From: Tachypleus tridentatus
Lineage: Eukaryota > Arthropoda > Merostomata > Xiphosura > Limulidae
Length of the DNA: 64,000 bases
Reading direction: 5' to 3'
NCBI RefSeq assembly: GCF_004210375.1
Contig: NC_134830.1
Span: forward strand, 49,667,094-49,731,093
Shown here: in pieces, positions 11,639-24,694 of the stretch
How positions within the stretch are numbered: the stretch's first letter is position 1
Layout: each line of letters begins with the position of its first letter
The notes under the pieces: generated by a model
The model's input: the letters and a program-made list of their open reading frames with translations, nothing else
The model's database searches: none
What the model was told of the DNA's origin: nothing
Program-made: the position numbers and the translations under genes

Positions 11639-13689
11639 ATAGATGTTGCTATCCATCAAGACATCTCATGTTATTCTGTGAACATTAGTTACTTGTTTGT
11701 CCTTACATCATTTACCTCTGTTCTGTCATTGTAGTCCAAGCTGTTGCCCTCATTTCAAATTTGCCTATCCTTCACGTTATATATTATAATACTAGCTTCC
11801 AGTACCGGTGCTCCAGTTGTCTTTTACACTAAGTTCGTAGGTAATATCACCAAACCACTGTTAGATGGTATTTAGGCAACACGAAAGGCACATCAAAGAA
11901 AAGTCTTTTGTTTCTTTAATTAAAGGTTGTGATTTTGTCCTTCGACAAAGCATGAGGTTTTAAATCCATTTTCTAGAAGAGCCATAGTTCTAAAGGCAAC
12001 ACATAAGAGATGAAGCTAAATTCGGCTTGACCACTCACTTATCTAAAGTATTCACTTGATTTGTTACCGGTGTCCTCATAATGACAGGTGGTAATTTATA
12101 GAATAACTGGATCAGTTGTGTTTTGTATTAACAAAGTTCCTTTCAGTCTGATGATGTTTATCTAAAGGGTCACCATCATTGTCATCATCATCATTAAGTT
12201 TTAGTAACGTCAAACTTTCGAGACTCACTCTCAATGGCTGGTTCAAGGATAAGATCCAACTGAAGAATATTTTTAAATGTGGCAGCACACCAAGAGATGA
12301 CATAACTCACATTTGAAGTCCAGTTGTGACCTTAGGTTTTCATAAACTTTTTGCAGCTATATGTTGATACAGTGAAGTACATAATACTGAAACATGATAT
12401 TTGAACTCAAGTCATTTTATGATTAAACGGATTAACGAAAATTCCTACTGTAATGTCACCACAACTTTCATTGGCCTTTCTGCCACTTGGGGAAAAAGTA
12501 CTTTTGTATAATTAGGCTAGCTTGTTTTTTGAATGTGAAATATTATCATTCAGTGTTAATATAGAAGTATTGTGATTTGTATTTGCTTAGAAAGCTCCTG
12601 ATAGAGAAATATTTCTCCCATGTTTTAGTTCCCAGTTACAGAATAGTGATTTATGTCTTCAGTTGTTATTGTGTTTATAAAATAAAAACTAGTTTACCAC
12701 CTGCGTTAAGGAATATTTCTAGTGTAATGTTTATTAAAAGAGAACTAGCACCAGTGATTTTGAAACCCAAATTTGTGAACTTGTATGTTGTTGTTGTTTT
12801 ATAGCTTAAAAGAAACAGTAAAAGTTGTGAATTTTAAAATGTTTTTATTTTATACCTAATTCAATGTATATTTTAAAAAGTTATGAGTGAGTTACTAAGA
12901 TTAAAAAGTAGAAAAACAAGTGGACTATAAATAGAATATATGCTAGATATTTTGAAAGAAGTACAATAAATACTGGATATGTTTATAGCTAAACAGATGT
13001 TTATTATTCAGATTCTGTCTGCCAGTAACACTTTACATGGTTTTGTTCTGACTGTCTTGTTTTTTTAAAGAAATTTTCTAATTGAATAAAATTGCCAATG
13101 ATCGTTTGTGAAAGATATAATTTGTAATCTAACCTGTTATAGTAAATAGTATGAAGTTTAGTACCACCTAGTACTTGTTCCTTACCAACCATACAGTGGT
13201 AAATGTAGACATTTCTTCAAAAGAACTCTACTGGTGTGGTATATTCATAGTAAATCTGACACTACAGGCTTTGAGGAGTGTTTATTGTTTTTGATCTAAC
13301 AAGATCTCATTGTGATAAAGTTTAAACAAACAAACTTTGGTGCAAATGAAAAGTGTTTTTGATCTGTTATATTTAATAGGTGATGGATATAACTTTTAGC
13401 CTTGTTGAGATGTTCTTATTTTTATTACTAAAACAAATTTAAGACTTTAGAAGAAATGACCAACATCTATAAAAAGTACCATTCTCTCCTCTTCCTCACT
13501 AGATTGGCTGAACTTTGTGCAATGTGTATTAACTACCAAGTTTGTGTACTTAAAAGTTAGTAAGATATATACTGTTAATTATTTTGAGAATTTATTTCAA
13601 TAGCTGATTAACTGTTTTTATTGTTGGTCTGTCAGTACTTTTTGAAGCAAAATAAAAAGTAAAGATGAAAATGAAACTCGTGGAGCAAT
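11639..13689 (+). other. EcR 3' UTR and downstream sequence
   Basis: No further coding exon is seen. Candidate AATAAA signals lie at 12681, 12965, 13085 and about 13650, so the transcript may end anywhere from about 12.7 kb. Confidence 0.4.
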
Positions 13690-14360
13690 GTTGGGTTTGT
13701 AGCTAACAATTAAGCAGGGTAACAATTGACCAGTTCAAACAAAAAACTGGTTAGGAAAAACAGGGTAACAGTCACAGCAGCTAAAAAAAAATCTGCTTAA
13801 TGAGCTTACACTGAGTAGCAGTTAAAAACATTTTAAAACGGATTAGGGTTGTGTTGGGTGACAGTTATAGAGGTTGAAAAACTGATTAGGCTTGTGTTGG
13901 GTGACAGTTATAGAGGTTGAAAAACTGATTAGGCTTGTGTTGGGTGACAGTTATAGAGGTTGAAAAACTGATTAGGGTTGTGTTGGGTGACAGTTATAGA
14001 GGTTGAAAAACTGATTAGGCTTGTGTTGGGTGACAGTTATAGAGGTTGAAAAACTGATTAGGCTTGTGTTGGGTGACAGTTATAGAGGTTGAAAAACTGA
14101 TTAGGCTTGTGTTGGGTGACAGTTATAGAGGTTGAAAAACTGATTAGGCTTGTGTTGGGTGATAGTTTTAGGGGTCAAAAACTGTTGGGTTACATTTATA
14201 GAGGTTGATAAAACTGATTAGGCTTGCATTGGATGACTGTTATAGTGGTTGAAAAAACTGATTAAGCTTATGTTTGGTGATAGTCATAGGGGTCGAAAAA
14301 CTGTTGGGTTACACTTATAGAAGTTGATAAAAATGACTAGGCTTGTATTGAGTGACAGTC
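13690..14360. repeat. 43-bp minisatellite, about 12 copies plus decayed edges
   Basis: The unit contains GACAGTTATAGAGGTTGAAA and AACTGATTAGGCTTGTGTTG. The central seven or eight copies (13858-14165) are nearly identical, and the outer units are diverged, as expected for growth from the middle. Confidence 0.95.
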
Positions 14361-16249
14361 AGACAGGTTAGAGTGAAAATGGTTATCAAAGTTATGATGA
14401 ATAAGAAAAACTATACAGATAATACATATTGATGAAGGGAAGGAAGATGTTGAAAATGAGATGTAGATCAGTGTGATTTAAAGCCAGTATAAAATGTTGT
14501 TTTTTTTGCTCCTGTTCAGATCATAAGCTGGGTCTTTTCTTATAAAGCAGTAAAATTGGTATTGCTGTCTTTCTTTAGGTCCTAAGTTTTCTTTCTTCTG
14601 GGACTTGGAATCACAACTTTGAACAGTAAAAGTTGTTTTCCTGTTTCTCTTCATATCATTTCTGTTATATATAATTCTGGAGTAGGTTGGCTTGTGGTTT
14701 GTGACACCAAATTCTTTACAGCTGAAAAAGGGTTAAGAAAACTTGGAGGACAAGAGTCACTTGCATTTTTATCAAAATGGTGCCTTGGTGTTAGAGATGA
14801 TGTACATATGTTTGATAAACAGGTGCTAAATGGGTAACTATTTGATATAAACGTGTAACAGTATCAGTGCATTATGTAAGTAACAAACTATATCAATGTG
14901 TGGAATAATGAAGGATGATAGAAAGATTAACTATAGAGTTATCAACTTACTAAACTTTTAGCTGTTTTGTAGATCCATACTTCTTATATTTTGAAATCTC
15001 TATCAAATTAAAAATTTCTTGTTTTTATTCTTATCCTGGATTTTATTTCGTTAGTAGTGTTTTTGAAGCTTTAATACTGCTCTTTAGCCAACAACTCTTC
15101 TTTTAGTGTCAGATGTACAGGATGGGAAGTCTTACACAGTTTAATTTTAACTTTTAACCCTAGGTTATGTTAGTGTGTGTGTGTGTGTTGATAAAAAGTT
15201 AAGCTGTCTTTACTCTTTTCTTCATTGAAAGTTTTTACTTAGATGTTGACATCAAAACTGTGATGAGGTATGAGAAAAGGTTCATAATGGTTCCCAGAAC
15301 TTGACAAATGATTCATTATGCATTTCATTAAACCTAGTTAGGAAGAGGAGAGACATATTTTAAACATAGGGGTGATGGGTGCTAGTAATAAGAGGTTTGC
15401 TTTATATATATTGCATAAAATATAACTTTTGTTAACTACTGAATTTATCTTTTAAATCTAAATATCCAACATAGTAGGTATTCCTTGATGGACATCTTTA
15501 ATGCTACATTGTTTACCCAAGTATTGTGTGTCTTCAGGTGAGACGGAAGAATAAATAAATTATGGTTTAAAGGAGAAGACTACAAAGTGTGAAGAAAGCA
15601 TTTGTTCAGCTTTTGAACACGAAGAGTCTTGGGACTAAATATGCTTGGATGTACAGAATGTGTTTTTTTCAATGTTCTATATTTTTCAAATTAAAATTTG
15701 CAAAACCTAGAGCAGTTTATGATTATTTTCTCTCAATACAATAACTCATTGTTTCATATTGCATTACTTCAGCAAGTCAGCTTTTAGGTATCATGGGATC
15801 CAGAACAAACTTCCCTCCCCCAAGCTATAGTGACATTTATTCTTATGTATAACCTTTGGTTGTTCTTTTTTTAAAGACAAATATTCCAGCTTTACAATAG
15901 TACAATATTTCATGTAACACAGCCAAATACATTGTTATTTTACCCTCTAAAGTAGAGATAATGTACAGACAAATAACAGACTAAATAAGTAAGGACTTTC
16001 TGCATTAAGTAAGAACAAACCTAACTACGTTCAGCCCAGAAAAACTGGCTTATGTTGAAATAGACACATATTTCAGTATGTATATCTAAAAATTCAGGGA
16101 CTGAGAATTTAAAATATGTGCATAGGAAATTTAGTTAAAGCTGGATATATTTTATCAGCAGGAAAGGTTCTTACATAGTTCATCAAATGGCGAGAAACAC
16201 TGAATGAAAACTAACAAACCCTTTTATACTGTTATAACAATGCTGAATG
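14361..16249. other. No recognisable feature
   Basis: AT-rich intergenic DNA with a (GT)n run at about 15173-15187. The short frame at 14619-14837 shows no domain or splice context that I trust. Confidence 0.4.
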
Positions 16250-16771
16250 CAAGTATAGCTTTCACATCCAGTTCAGCTAACACAATGTAATGTTTACAGA
16301 CAAGAAGGGACCTATTGGTTCATTCATGTAGCTACTGATGTTGCTCTTAACCTAATGTACACTTGCTGCTACTTCAACACATGAAAGCATCCAGTTCTAA
16401 ATGTCAACCACATGACTGGAAAATTTACACCGTCTTAGTTGCATATGACTCCTATTTTGCCAAGATTTATACTTCTGGCTCCTTGTCCTTTTATTTTCAC
16501 TGTTAAATATGAAAACAAATTATACATCAACACTTGGTTTCACTGACAATCTTAAACATTAATATTGGATTCACTCCAACTCTTCTTTTCTCAATAGAAA
16601 AGGTTTCAGAGTTCTTAACCTATCCTTATATGACACTTCCCTTTTATCCCAGGCACCATTCTAGTAACTATTCTCTGATCTCTTTCCAACATTTCATTGT
16701 CCTTACTAAGGCAAGGAGTCCAAGACTGAACACCATGTTCCAAATGTGGCCTAACCAATGAAATTAAAACT
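16250..16771 (-). mobile_element. LINE relic (CR1/L2-like, end of the reverse transcriptase ORF)
   Basis: Reading the minus strand, LVRPHLEHGVQSWTPCLSKD, then a line-like ERDQRIVTRMVPGI, YKDRLRTLKPFSIEKRR and a degenerate FSSHVVDI-NW. These are the landmarks downstream of the RT core in CR1/L2-type LINEs. Stops and frameshifts interrupt it. Its upstream side is cut by the element at 16774-17404. Confidence 0.78.
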
Positions 16772-16773
16772 TA

Positions 16774-17404
16774 CAGTACTGTGTAAAAGTATTAGGAAAA
16801 GGTAAAAAAAAAAATCATGCTACTCTCAAAGAAGAATGGAAGGTAAATCACAGGTTTCACAAACTATGGTGTACTTGACAGTCTTTTTGTGGTGCATTTC
16901 AATTCTGCATCAATTTGACAAGAGTCCAACCAGCATCACATAAAGCTTTTATCCAAACTCTCTGCTTTACTAACAATTGTATACACATTTAGGGCCAAGG
17001 CATGAAAAAAAAACTCAATGTAAAACATTCAACACTTTTTACTAAGGCTTATTTGTATATTACTATTAAATTGATTTATTCTAGCATATACCAGTATCTT
17101 GTACTAGTTCCTTGCTAATTTCTTTCTATATAGTTAAGACACTGCATGAGGTACAATGATAGTTATTTCAGACCTTAAATTTGATCAGTATGTTCATTCA
17201 GAACTCTTGTAACATGCCCTTTGTACAAGTATATTGGAATTCTACAGAATGAGTATTCTGACCCTGGTTCATTCAAATGTCAACATGGATCAGTGAATCA
17301 TTACAATTTGTTGAAATTTACATACTGTAATGACATGAAGAATTAGGCCATAAAATGCAGACTGTCAAAATATTCTCTTGTACTAACAATTTTGCACAGT
17401 ATTG
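16774..17404. mobile_element. Short Tc1-like relic with terminal inverted repeats
   Basis: The ends CAGTACTGTGTAAAAGTATT (left) and, in reverse complement, CAATACTGTGCAAAATTGTT (right) are inverted repeats, and TA lies outside both. At 631 bp it is too short for an intact transposase. A fragment near 16900-16985 reads like a decayed helix-turn-helix on the minus strand. It is probably an internally deleted, non-autonomous copy. Confidence 0.72.
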
Positions 17405-17589
17405 TATACAATGAACCTATAACCACTTTAGACTTGTATACAATATTGCTGTAGATACAACCTAATGACCTTACCACTAACAACAACACCTTGCTTGGTA
17501 GCTATACAGACTGATTGACTTGTTACACAAAGATCTCTCTCTCTCTTTTTTTTATATATATCTATATAATGACACAATTAAGGTTATTC

Positions 17590-18330
17590 CCATATTCCAG
17601 GTATAAAATCTCCTCGTGTAGACATACAGCAACGTATAAAATATTCTCGTCATACAGACATCTAGTAAGGTAAAAAATATTTTCATATAAACATACAGCA
17701 AGGTATAAAATATTCTCCTTATATAGACATAGAGCAAGGTATAAAATATTCTCCTCATATAGATATCGAGCAAGGTATAAATATTCTCCTCATATAGAAA
17801 TTTATTAAGTTATAAAATATCCACTTCGTATAGACATGTAATAAGATATAAAATCTTCTCATATACACATACAACAAGGTATAAAATATTCCCCTCATAT
17901 AGACATACAGCAAGATATAAAATATTTTATTCATGTAGACATCTAGTAAGGTTTTGTTTTTTATTAAATTTCGCGCAAAGCTACTCGAGGGCTATTTGCC
18001 TTAACCGTCCCTAATTTAGCAGTGTAAGACTAGAGGGAAGGCAGCTAGTCATCACCAACCACCGCCAACTTTTGGGCTACTCTTTGACCAGCGAATAGTG
18101 GGATTGACCGTCACATTATAACGTCCCCCACGGCTGAAATGGCGAGCATGTTTTAGTGCGACCGGGATTCGATCCCGCGACCCTCGGATTACGAGTCGAA
18201 CGCCTTAACACGCTTGGCCATGCCGGGCTCATAAGGTGTAGAATATTCTCTTCATATAGACATCTAGCAAGGTATAAAATATTCTTCTGATATAGATATC
18301 TAGTAAAGTATCAAATATTGTCTTCAAATA
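17590..18330. repeat. AT-rich minisatellite of about 38 bp, split by a SINE
   Basis: Degenerate units of TATAGACAT..AGCAAGGTAT and AAAATATTCTCCTCA. The array is interrupted by the SINE at 17951-18230 and resumes to about 18330. Confidence 0.88.
17951..18230 (-). repeat. SINE family 1 inserted in a minisatellite
   Basis: Full-length copy that interrupts the AT-rich minisatellite at 17590-18330. The repeats resume on the far side, and TAAGG flanks both ends as a likely short target duplication. Confidence 0.92.
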
Positions 18331-18582
18331 ACTACACCTAGCACCATTTTTTCTATAGATGTATATTATAGAAACGAAGTAGCATGTCACACTTTATAAT
18401 TTCATACATCTCTTCAACTTTGTATTTTATTTCATAATTACATACTTCAGTTTAAATACATATAACAAGCTACGTCAAACGTAATATAAGTAGAACTGAC
18501 AGTAAGTGGAACGTAATAGTTCGTCAACAGCTGGGCTTATTAATCAATTACCTTCAATTAATCGATTGTTCTCACAAAAAAT

Positions 18583-18835
18583 CCATGTGGTTAGATCCTT
18601 TAGCTCGCAATCTGAGGATCGGGGGTTCAAATTACTGTCCCACGAAACATGTTCGATTTTCAGCCATCCGTGTGAATGCTAATTTCAGTATTCTTCGGTA
18701 AAATAATAACCCCAAACTTGTTGATGGTTGGTATTAACTAGCTGCCTTCTCCCTAGTCTGTCGCTTCTAAAGCAGGGCTAGCTAGTGTGAAGAGCTCTCT
18801 AGTGACTTCGGGCAAAATTCATAACAAATCTCAAA
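18583..18835 (+). repeat. Diverged SINE family 1 copy
   Basis: Recognisable tRNA head (ATGTGGTTAGATCC, B box GGGGTTCAAATT) and body (AACTAGCTGCCTTCTCCCTAG), but with many substitutions. It is an old copy. Confidence 0.75.
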
Positions 18836-19067
18836 CGAAACTAGAATAGTCGAACAAATAAAATAAAATAAATGGAAATGTTAATTTCTAAACTGAATAG
18901 TCATGAAATAAATAAATAATTAATCAGTTATTTTATACTAAGAAATGACCATAAGAATTAATATTCCACTTATATAAGTCTAGTAACTCTTCTATCTAAT
19001 AAACTGATATTGTTCAAGACTAACATCTCCTATTAGTATTGATATAAATTTAATAATGTATAAACTG

Positions 19068-19195
19068 TTATATCATTCCAACACACACTTCAATCGTAAC
19101 ATATTTAAACAGCTTTTATATCATTTCAACATACAGTTCAGTGCTAACATGTTTAAGCTGCTGTTATATCATGCCAACATACAGTCAGGACTGAA
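19068..19195. repeat. Three diverged units related to the 24.7-kb minisatellite
   Basis: TATATCATTTCAACATACAG, TTCAGTGCTAACATGTTTAA and related units match the 47-bp unit of the array at 24695-26275. Confidence 0.75.
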
Positions 19196-20451
19196 AGCAC
19201 ATTTGGGTGATATCTTTATTTAATCATAAAAAAGCATAGCTTTTAATTTTTTTCGTTGCGTATATATTCTTAATAGATAAAGAAAGATTGACATAATAGT
19301 CTGGGTATTAATATATAACTGTTATCTTACAGATTTAATAAACATTAGTTGTTACTTTATAGTCTTATACCATGGACTAAAAATGACTGTTTCTATGATA
19401 TTAGCAGGTTGTAGGCAACTTATTAAAGTATTATTAAAAAAAAGACTGCAAAATAATTGCTCTATTTGTCTTGATTACAAAGCTCCAAGGAATTTCTAGT
19501 CAAAAGTCATAATTCTCACCTTTCACACTTGTTTTCCGTAGTTTTTCTGTTAGCAAGGGACTTGGAAACTCGGTGAAAAAAAAAATATACTGTTGAGACT
19601 TTTCAGTATGGACCATGAAATTACAAAGTAAATTTCCTGAAAATTTCTACTCTAATCTTTTCATATATTTATTTTACTGTTAGTAGCTGTAGTAGAAACG
19701 TTTCGAAAATAAAGCAATAAATTGCCACTCTGAGCATTATACTTTTCTCAAGTGTGAAAACACACTTGGGTGCGGCTTATCGTTTTGTTTCTAGTACAAT
19801 AAATGTTGCAAGCATTGTCTAAAGTACCATATCAAAGTGAGAGAAAATATTTACGATATGACTGTATATAAAGTCTGATCCAATAAAGTTTTTAGGTATT
19901 TGAATGCTAGTCACCTCCCGGGATTTAGCAGTAAAAGCGTATAAAATGTTTAAACTTGCTTATACGGTAACCAATAAATGTTTAGTTTACAGTAATAAAA
20001 AGACGGCCCGTTTTAGTTTAGTTAATATTTGTAATTTATCCTTCTTGTTAATCACACTATCAACTCTAGGGCTTCACACTAATTAGTGGGTCTCAAGCTA
20101 TGACTATAAATGTATTGTACGCAGAGATTCTGTCTCGAGGAGGTCTCTATAAGTTGAAAAGCCTAGGTAGGACCAATAAAACCCTTAATCCGGTCTGATC
20201 ACTTCACAAGTCTTACAGAAATGGATGTTACTATAGTTTATGGAGAAAAGTTAATTCGTCATTTTTTGAAGCAATAAAGGAACATAAGGCCTTAGAAGCA
20301 TAAAATACGATCGAGGAAATGAAGTTTCATTAAGCACTTTCACATACTGTACACGTTTCTGATAATACGATTATTTGCATTAATTGTGTTATATACTGTC
20401 ATAACTTTTGAAGTTGTATAATTCTTTAACAACGTACTATATTTAGTGTAT

Positions 20452-20692
20452 TGTTTATTTGTTTTCTGACTTTCGTACAAAGCTACAAAAAGGCTATCTG
20501 CACTAGTCGTCCCTAATACAGCAGTGTAAGACCAGAGGGGTAGGCAGCTAGTCATCATCACTCACCGCCAACTCTTGTGCTACTTTTTTACCAAAGAAGA
20601 GTGGGAGTGATTGTCACATACCAACGAGCATGTCAGGTGTGAGGGGGATCCGATCCCGCTACACTAACCACTTGGCCATGCCGGACACTAAT
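20452..20692 (-). repeat. SINE family 1, internally deleted
   Basis: The body is clear (CTAGTCATCATCACTCACC). It lacks most of the segment between GTCACAT and the B box, and the anticodon region is deleted. Confidence 0.85.
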
Positions 20693-21269
20693 GTATTGTT
20701 ATCAGTGTATAGATATTTATAGAACATCTTAGTTCCAAACTGTATAATGCAAATATATAATTCCACAAGAAGAGAAGTGTAACGGATTAAATATTATATA
20801 TTTCTTTCAGTTTAGTATATATTTCGAAATGCGTGTAACTTACATTGTTAAATGTGTATTCTGAAAGTCCCGCCTATTCTCTAAATTTGTATAATATTCT
20901 CGAGTGTAAGAATCGACAATGTGCTATGTGGGTATGTAAAACATTAGAAATAGCCAGTATTGTTGCCAACTGAATTTTCGAGAATATCGTCTTAAAGTTT
21001 ATAAATCGCAACAGGCGGAGAGATAGTTAAATATTGTTGGCATACCATAAGCCTCGGAAACCATATTTGTGATAAATGCTTATTAATCGGGAAAGTGCAG
21101 ATATTTTACCAAGAACATTTATAGATTTCGAACATTACAAACTGCTCAACTTCAGTGAAGTAATTTCGGACGTTCTGTGAGGGCATTGCATATCTTCATC
21201 TGTAAAACATTCACTCTGAGCAGCGAGAGTTAATTCGTTCGTAGAGAATCGTTGATAAAATACTCGGTT

Positions 21270-21401
21270 CCATGTTGTTTTTGTTTTGAATTAAGCAGGA
21301 AGCTACACAATTGGCTATCTGTGCTCTGCCCACCACGGATATTGAAACCCGGTTGTTAGTGTTGTAAGTCCGTAGACATACCGCTGCGCCACTGGGGATC
21401 A
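21270..21401 (-). repeat. Second SINE family, with target-site duplication
   Basis: Best-preserved copy of this family. It is flanked by ACTCGGTT on both sides (21262-21269 and 21402-21409), which fixes its ends and shows it transposes as a unit. Confidence 0.88.
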
Positions 21402-21688
21402 ACTCGGTTTTACCTCAGAGATAAAAACTCAGTATTGTTGTAAGTTTGTAAGACTTTTTGTATATAAATCATTATAGATAATAAACATTTTTAATAACTG
21501 TTATTATAAATTCTATTATTGTTTGTATATTAAAATATATTTGTGTTAAGAAAGAAATTTGTGTATGGCAACCTTGTTGGGAAATATAATAAATTTGATG
21601 CATATTAACATTTAATTAACCTCTAAGTTTAAATTCACATTTCCGGCTGCTTGAAGTCATAATATTTAACGTACATAACATAATAAAT

Positions 21689-21706
21689 TGGAGACTCATC
21701 CAGGAT
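21689..21706 (+). promoter_or_regulatory. Degenerate retrotransposon primer-binding site
   Basis: TGGAGACTCATCCAGGAT resembles the 18-nt site complementary to the 3' end of tRNA-Pro used by many LTR elements, with four mismatches. A similar sequence (TTGAAGACTTGTGTCAGG) follows about 40 bp downstream at 21731. Confidence 0.5.
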
Positions 21707-23830
21707 AAATTATAATACCTAATGTATTAAATTGAAGACTTGTGTCAGGGATCCGAATCAGAGACAAAATTCGTTTTAAATTAGAATTCAAATCATAATT
21801 CAGTTTATGTTTATTAGTGCCAACAAGATCTGATTATCACTGGTTATAAAGGTTTTCAGAGCTAGGAATATGTAAAATTGAATTGCTTGAAATTGCCAAA
21901 ATTTTAGAATTAGACGTTAAGAAATCAACGAGAAAAATGAAATAAAAAGGTGTAGTATTGAAATACTAGTCGATAGTGACCTGTTGTATGAGGAAGCATT
22001 AGGGGAAGAATCTAGTGTCTCCATTAGCCAATCAGAGTTGAGTGATAAAGATAAGTTAAAAATCCAGTCAAAACTCAAACAAATCAATCTTGAATAAGTT
22101 CGTATTGAAGCCGAGAAAGAAAAAGCTCGTATCGAAGCCGAAAAATAGAAAGAACAAGCCCATGTCGAAGCTGAAAGAAAAATAAATGACTCGAAGCTGA
22201 GCAATCTCCTGTTAAAACCGAAAAAGAAATTAGACTAAAAAAAATTGAAATTAGACGTAACTCCAATCAACCAAGACAAAACGACAACTGTGAACTCAAT
22301 AAATATATTAAAGTACCACCATTTAATAAAAATGAAGTTGATAAATATTTCCAACATGTTGAGAAGTTTGCCCAACCCATGGAATGACCCACCAAAAATG
22401 GTCATTATTGTTACAAAGTGTTTTGACAGGTAAGACAAAAGAAGCTTATGCTGTTCCCTGTCTAGTAGATTGTACAGATTATGATAAAGTTAAAGCAGCT
22501 ATTCTCAAAGCATATGAGTTAATATTAAAGGCTTATCACCATAAATTTGAGGTTATCCCAAGCAAGATAATTAAACTTATATAGAATTGTCCCACGAAAA
22601 GGAGGTTTATTTCGATCGATGGTGTAATTCTATGCATGTTGGCAATAGTTTCGACAAACTGAGGCAATTATGTCTAAATGAGGAATTTAAATGCTATACA
22701 AGTGATGACCTAAAACCTTACTTGGATGAAAAGAAAAATAAGACACTACAGGAGCAGCTGTTCTTCACGATGATTACATCATAAAAAAGAAATTTTTGCC
22801 ATCTCAGCAAAAACCAGTGTCTGTCCAATCCACTAAAGCTTAAGGTTCTTCTAAAAAAATCCAACTTTTATAGATTGAAATCTTCTGACAGTCAGCATGA
22901 AAGTTAATTGAGGTCAGTCTACTATTTTTTGTAAAAATCCAGATTATGTCCAACGTTGATGTTTGAAAAAGAAAAGGAGGCAACATCCAATACATTCATG
23001 TCCACATATGAATGGAGTTTCACCAGATCAACCAATATTGTTGATTTGACCACTCATAAAAAGATTAATATAGTTAGGGAGGAATTTAGACATTTCCTGT
23101 CCCTTGGTTCTGTGTCTTTAACAAATGAAGCTGCTAATACCATGCCCATACGTATTCTACTGGGGTGACTCAGTCTTTGTTGTTAGAAGGTATATTGTTT
23201 TTAGATACGAGTTCTGCCACTGATGAGTCTGTTATTGCTCAAGGTTTTGAAGGTGGCTTTGTTAATGTTCCTCTTCATAACTTTTATTTAACATCAGACC
23301 TAGTTTCAGGACCAATTCTGGTTGGAGTAAGGCCTACTCTGCCAATTAATGGTGTATCGTTATTCTTGGGAAACAGTTTGATTGGATGAGAAGTTGTTAC
23401 TGAACCCAAAATGGTTAGAGTGCCGATCACTGTTTCATCTAAGGATGATGAATTGTTGAGAAAAATTCAAATTTCTACTCGTGTGTTGTTACTCGAACTC
23501 ATGCTAAGATATTAAACCAAAAACAAACGATAGACACGTGTTCGGGAGATGACTTTATAGATTTCTCTCAGAAATTTTTGGATCTTGTGAATAATTGTTC
23601 TACTGACAATTCTTTGATGAGTGGCAATGATGAACGTGAGGGATCTGGTTCACCTGGTAAAATTCTGTTTGGTAGAAGTTAACTGATCGCCGAGCAAGGA
23701 AAGGATCCACAGATCTATTTATATATCCATTCTGAAAAGATGAGCTAGAGAAAGTTTCTTTTTTTAATAATCTACTCATGAGAAAATGGAGAACATCAAA
23801 TATACAGTTTTGTAAAACTTCTCATACATG
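21689..23830 (+). mobile_element. Decayed Ty3/gypsy-type LTR retrotransposon: gag, protease and pol remnants
   Basis: Past a primer-binding-like site (21689-21706), a charged coiled-coil gag N-terminus (repeats of RIEAEK) is followed by a SCAN-like gag core. That core includes NEVDKYFQHVEKFAQPMEW, KEAYAVPCLVDC, YDKVKAAILKAYEL and FDRWCNSMHVGNSFDKLRQL. From 23150 a protease-like tract follows (GFEGGFVNVPLHNFYLTSDL, GPILVGVRPTLPINGVSLFL, GNSLIG), then a short pol-like piece at 23680-23830. Many stops and frameshifts are present, the protease active-site motif is broken, and there is no RT or complete LTR. It is a dead copy. Confidence 0.8.
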
Positions 23831-24694
23831 TACATTGGTTGGAAAACTAATCAGAAAGTTTCCGTTGCTTTAAACCTATTTCAGTTTTCGAAGAACGCGT
23901 CAGTCCTGTTATCATTCATTGTGTTGACTCAAAAGTATAACATTTCTTTTTAATAACACTAATCGACATCAACAGTAACATAAAGAATATAAGACAATGG
24001 TTTTCACAACAACGTTTTGCAAATCAAATGAATTACGGACAGGAACTTCTATTTCCTTTTCAAATATAATTTCTAACCACTGTACGTTAGAAGTCAACGA
24101 GTGGCCAGAAGAAATAAATCAAGGCTTTGGAGAAAACGAAATAAACCTACGTAAACGTTTCAAAAACAATTACAGCGTACAGAGACTCGCCAGACAACTG
24201 TGGGCGCCATATTTCATCAGATCCTAATCCTTTAATCCAGCATTCAGAAATCGTCCCATACAATTCTTCAGAATTAACGAAGTTTTAGAAGCATGAATCT
24301 TATAACAGAAACGAGGTATAGACTTTTAATCAACCAAGTGACAAATCTCATATTCATTAACTTGAAGTCATCAGATTCAAAATTGGAAACCATACAAATA
24401 TGTACACATATGGCGTAACAACTCAGACACAAACAAGACTAGACAAGTACAAGAAATGAACTATGGATCAAAGTTGGAATTTCTGGTAATAACTTATTCA
24501 GGAATTCAAAAGTTCAAGGTGAGATAAAAATTATTGTTAAATTTTCAAATTATACTTTAATTACCATTACAATTTACAGCAACTATTTCTGAAATAAGTA
24601 TTTTTTATATTGGTGACGCAATAAAAGTAATCACAGTAACACTTTCAAAACGCATTACCTCTCATCTTTATTTAAAGCTGCACCATTGGTAATA

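Noticed and set aside
14619-14837. 72-codon frame in the intergenic region
   Set aside because: No recognisable domain, no trusted splice sites and no neighbours in phase.
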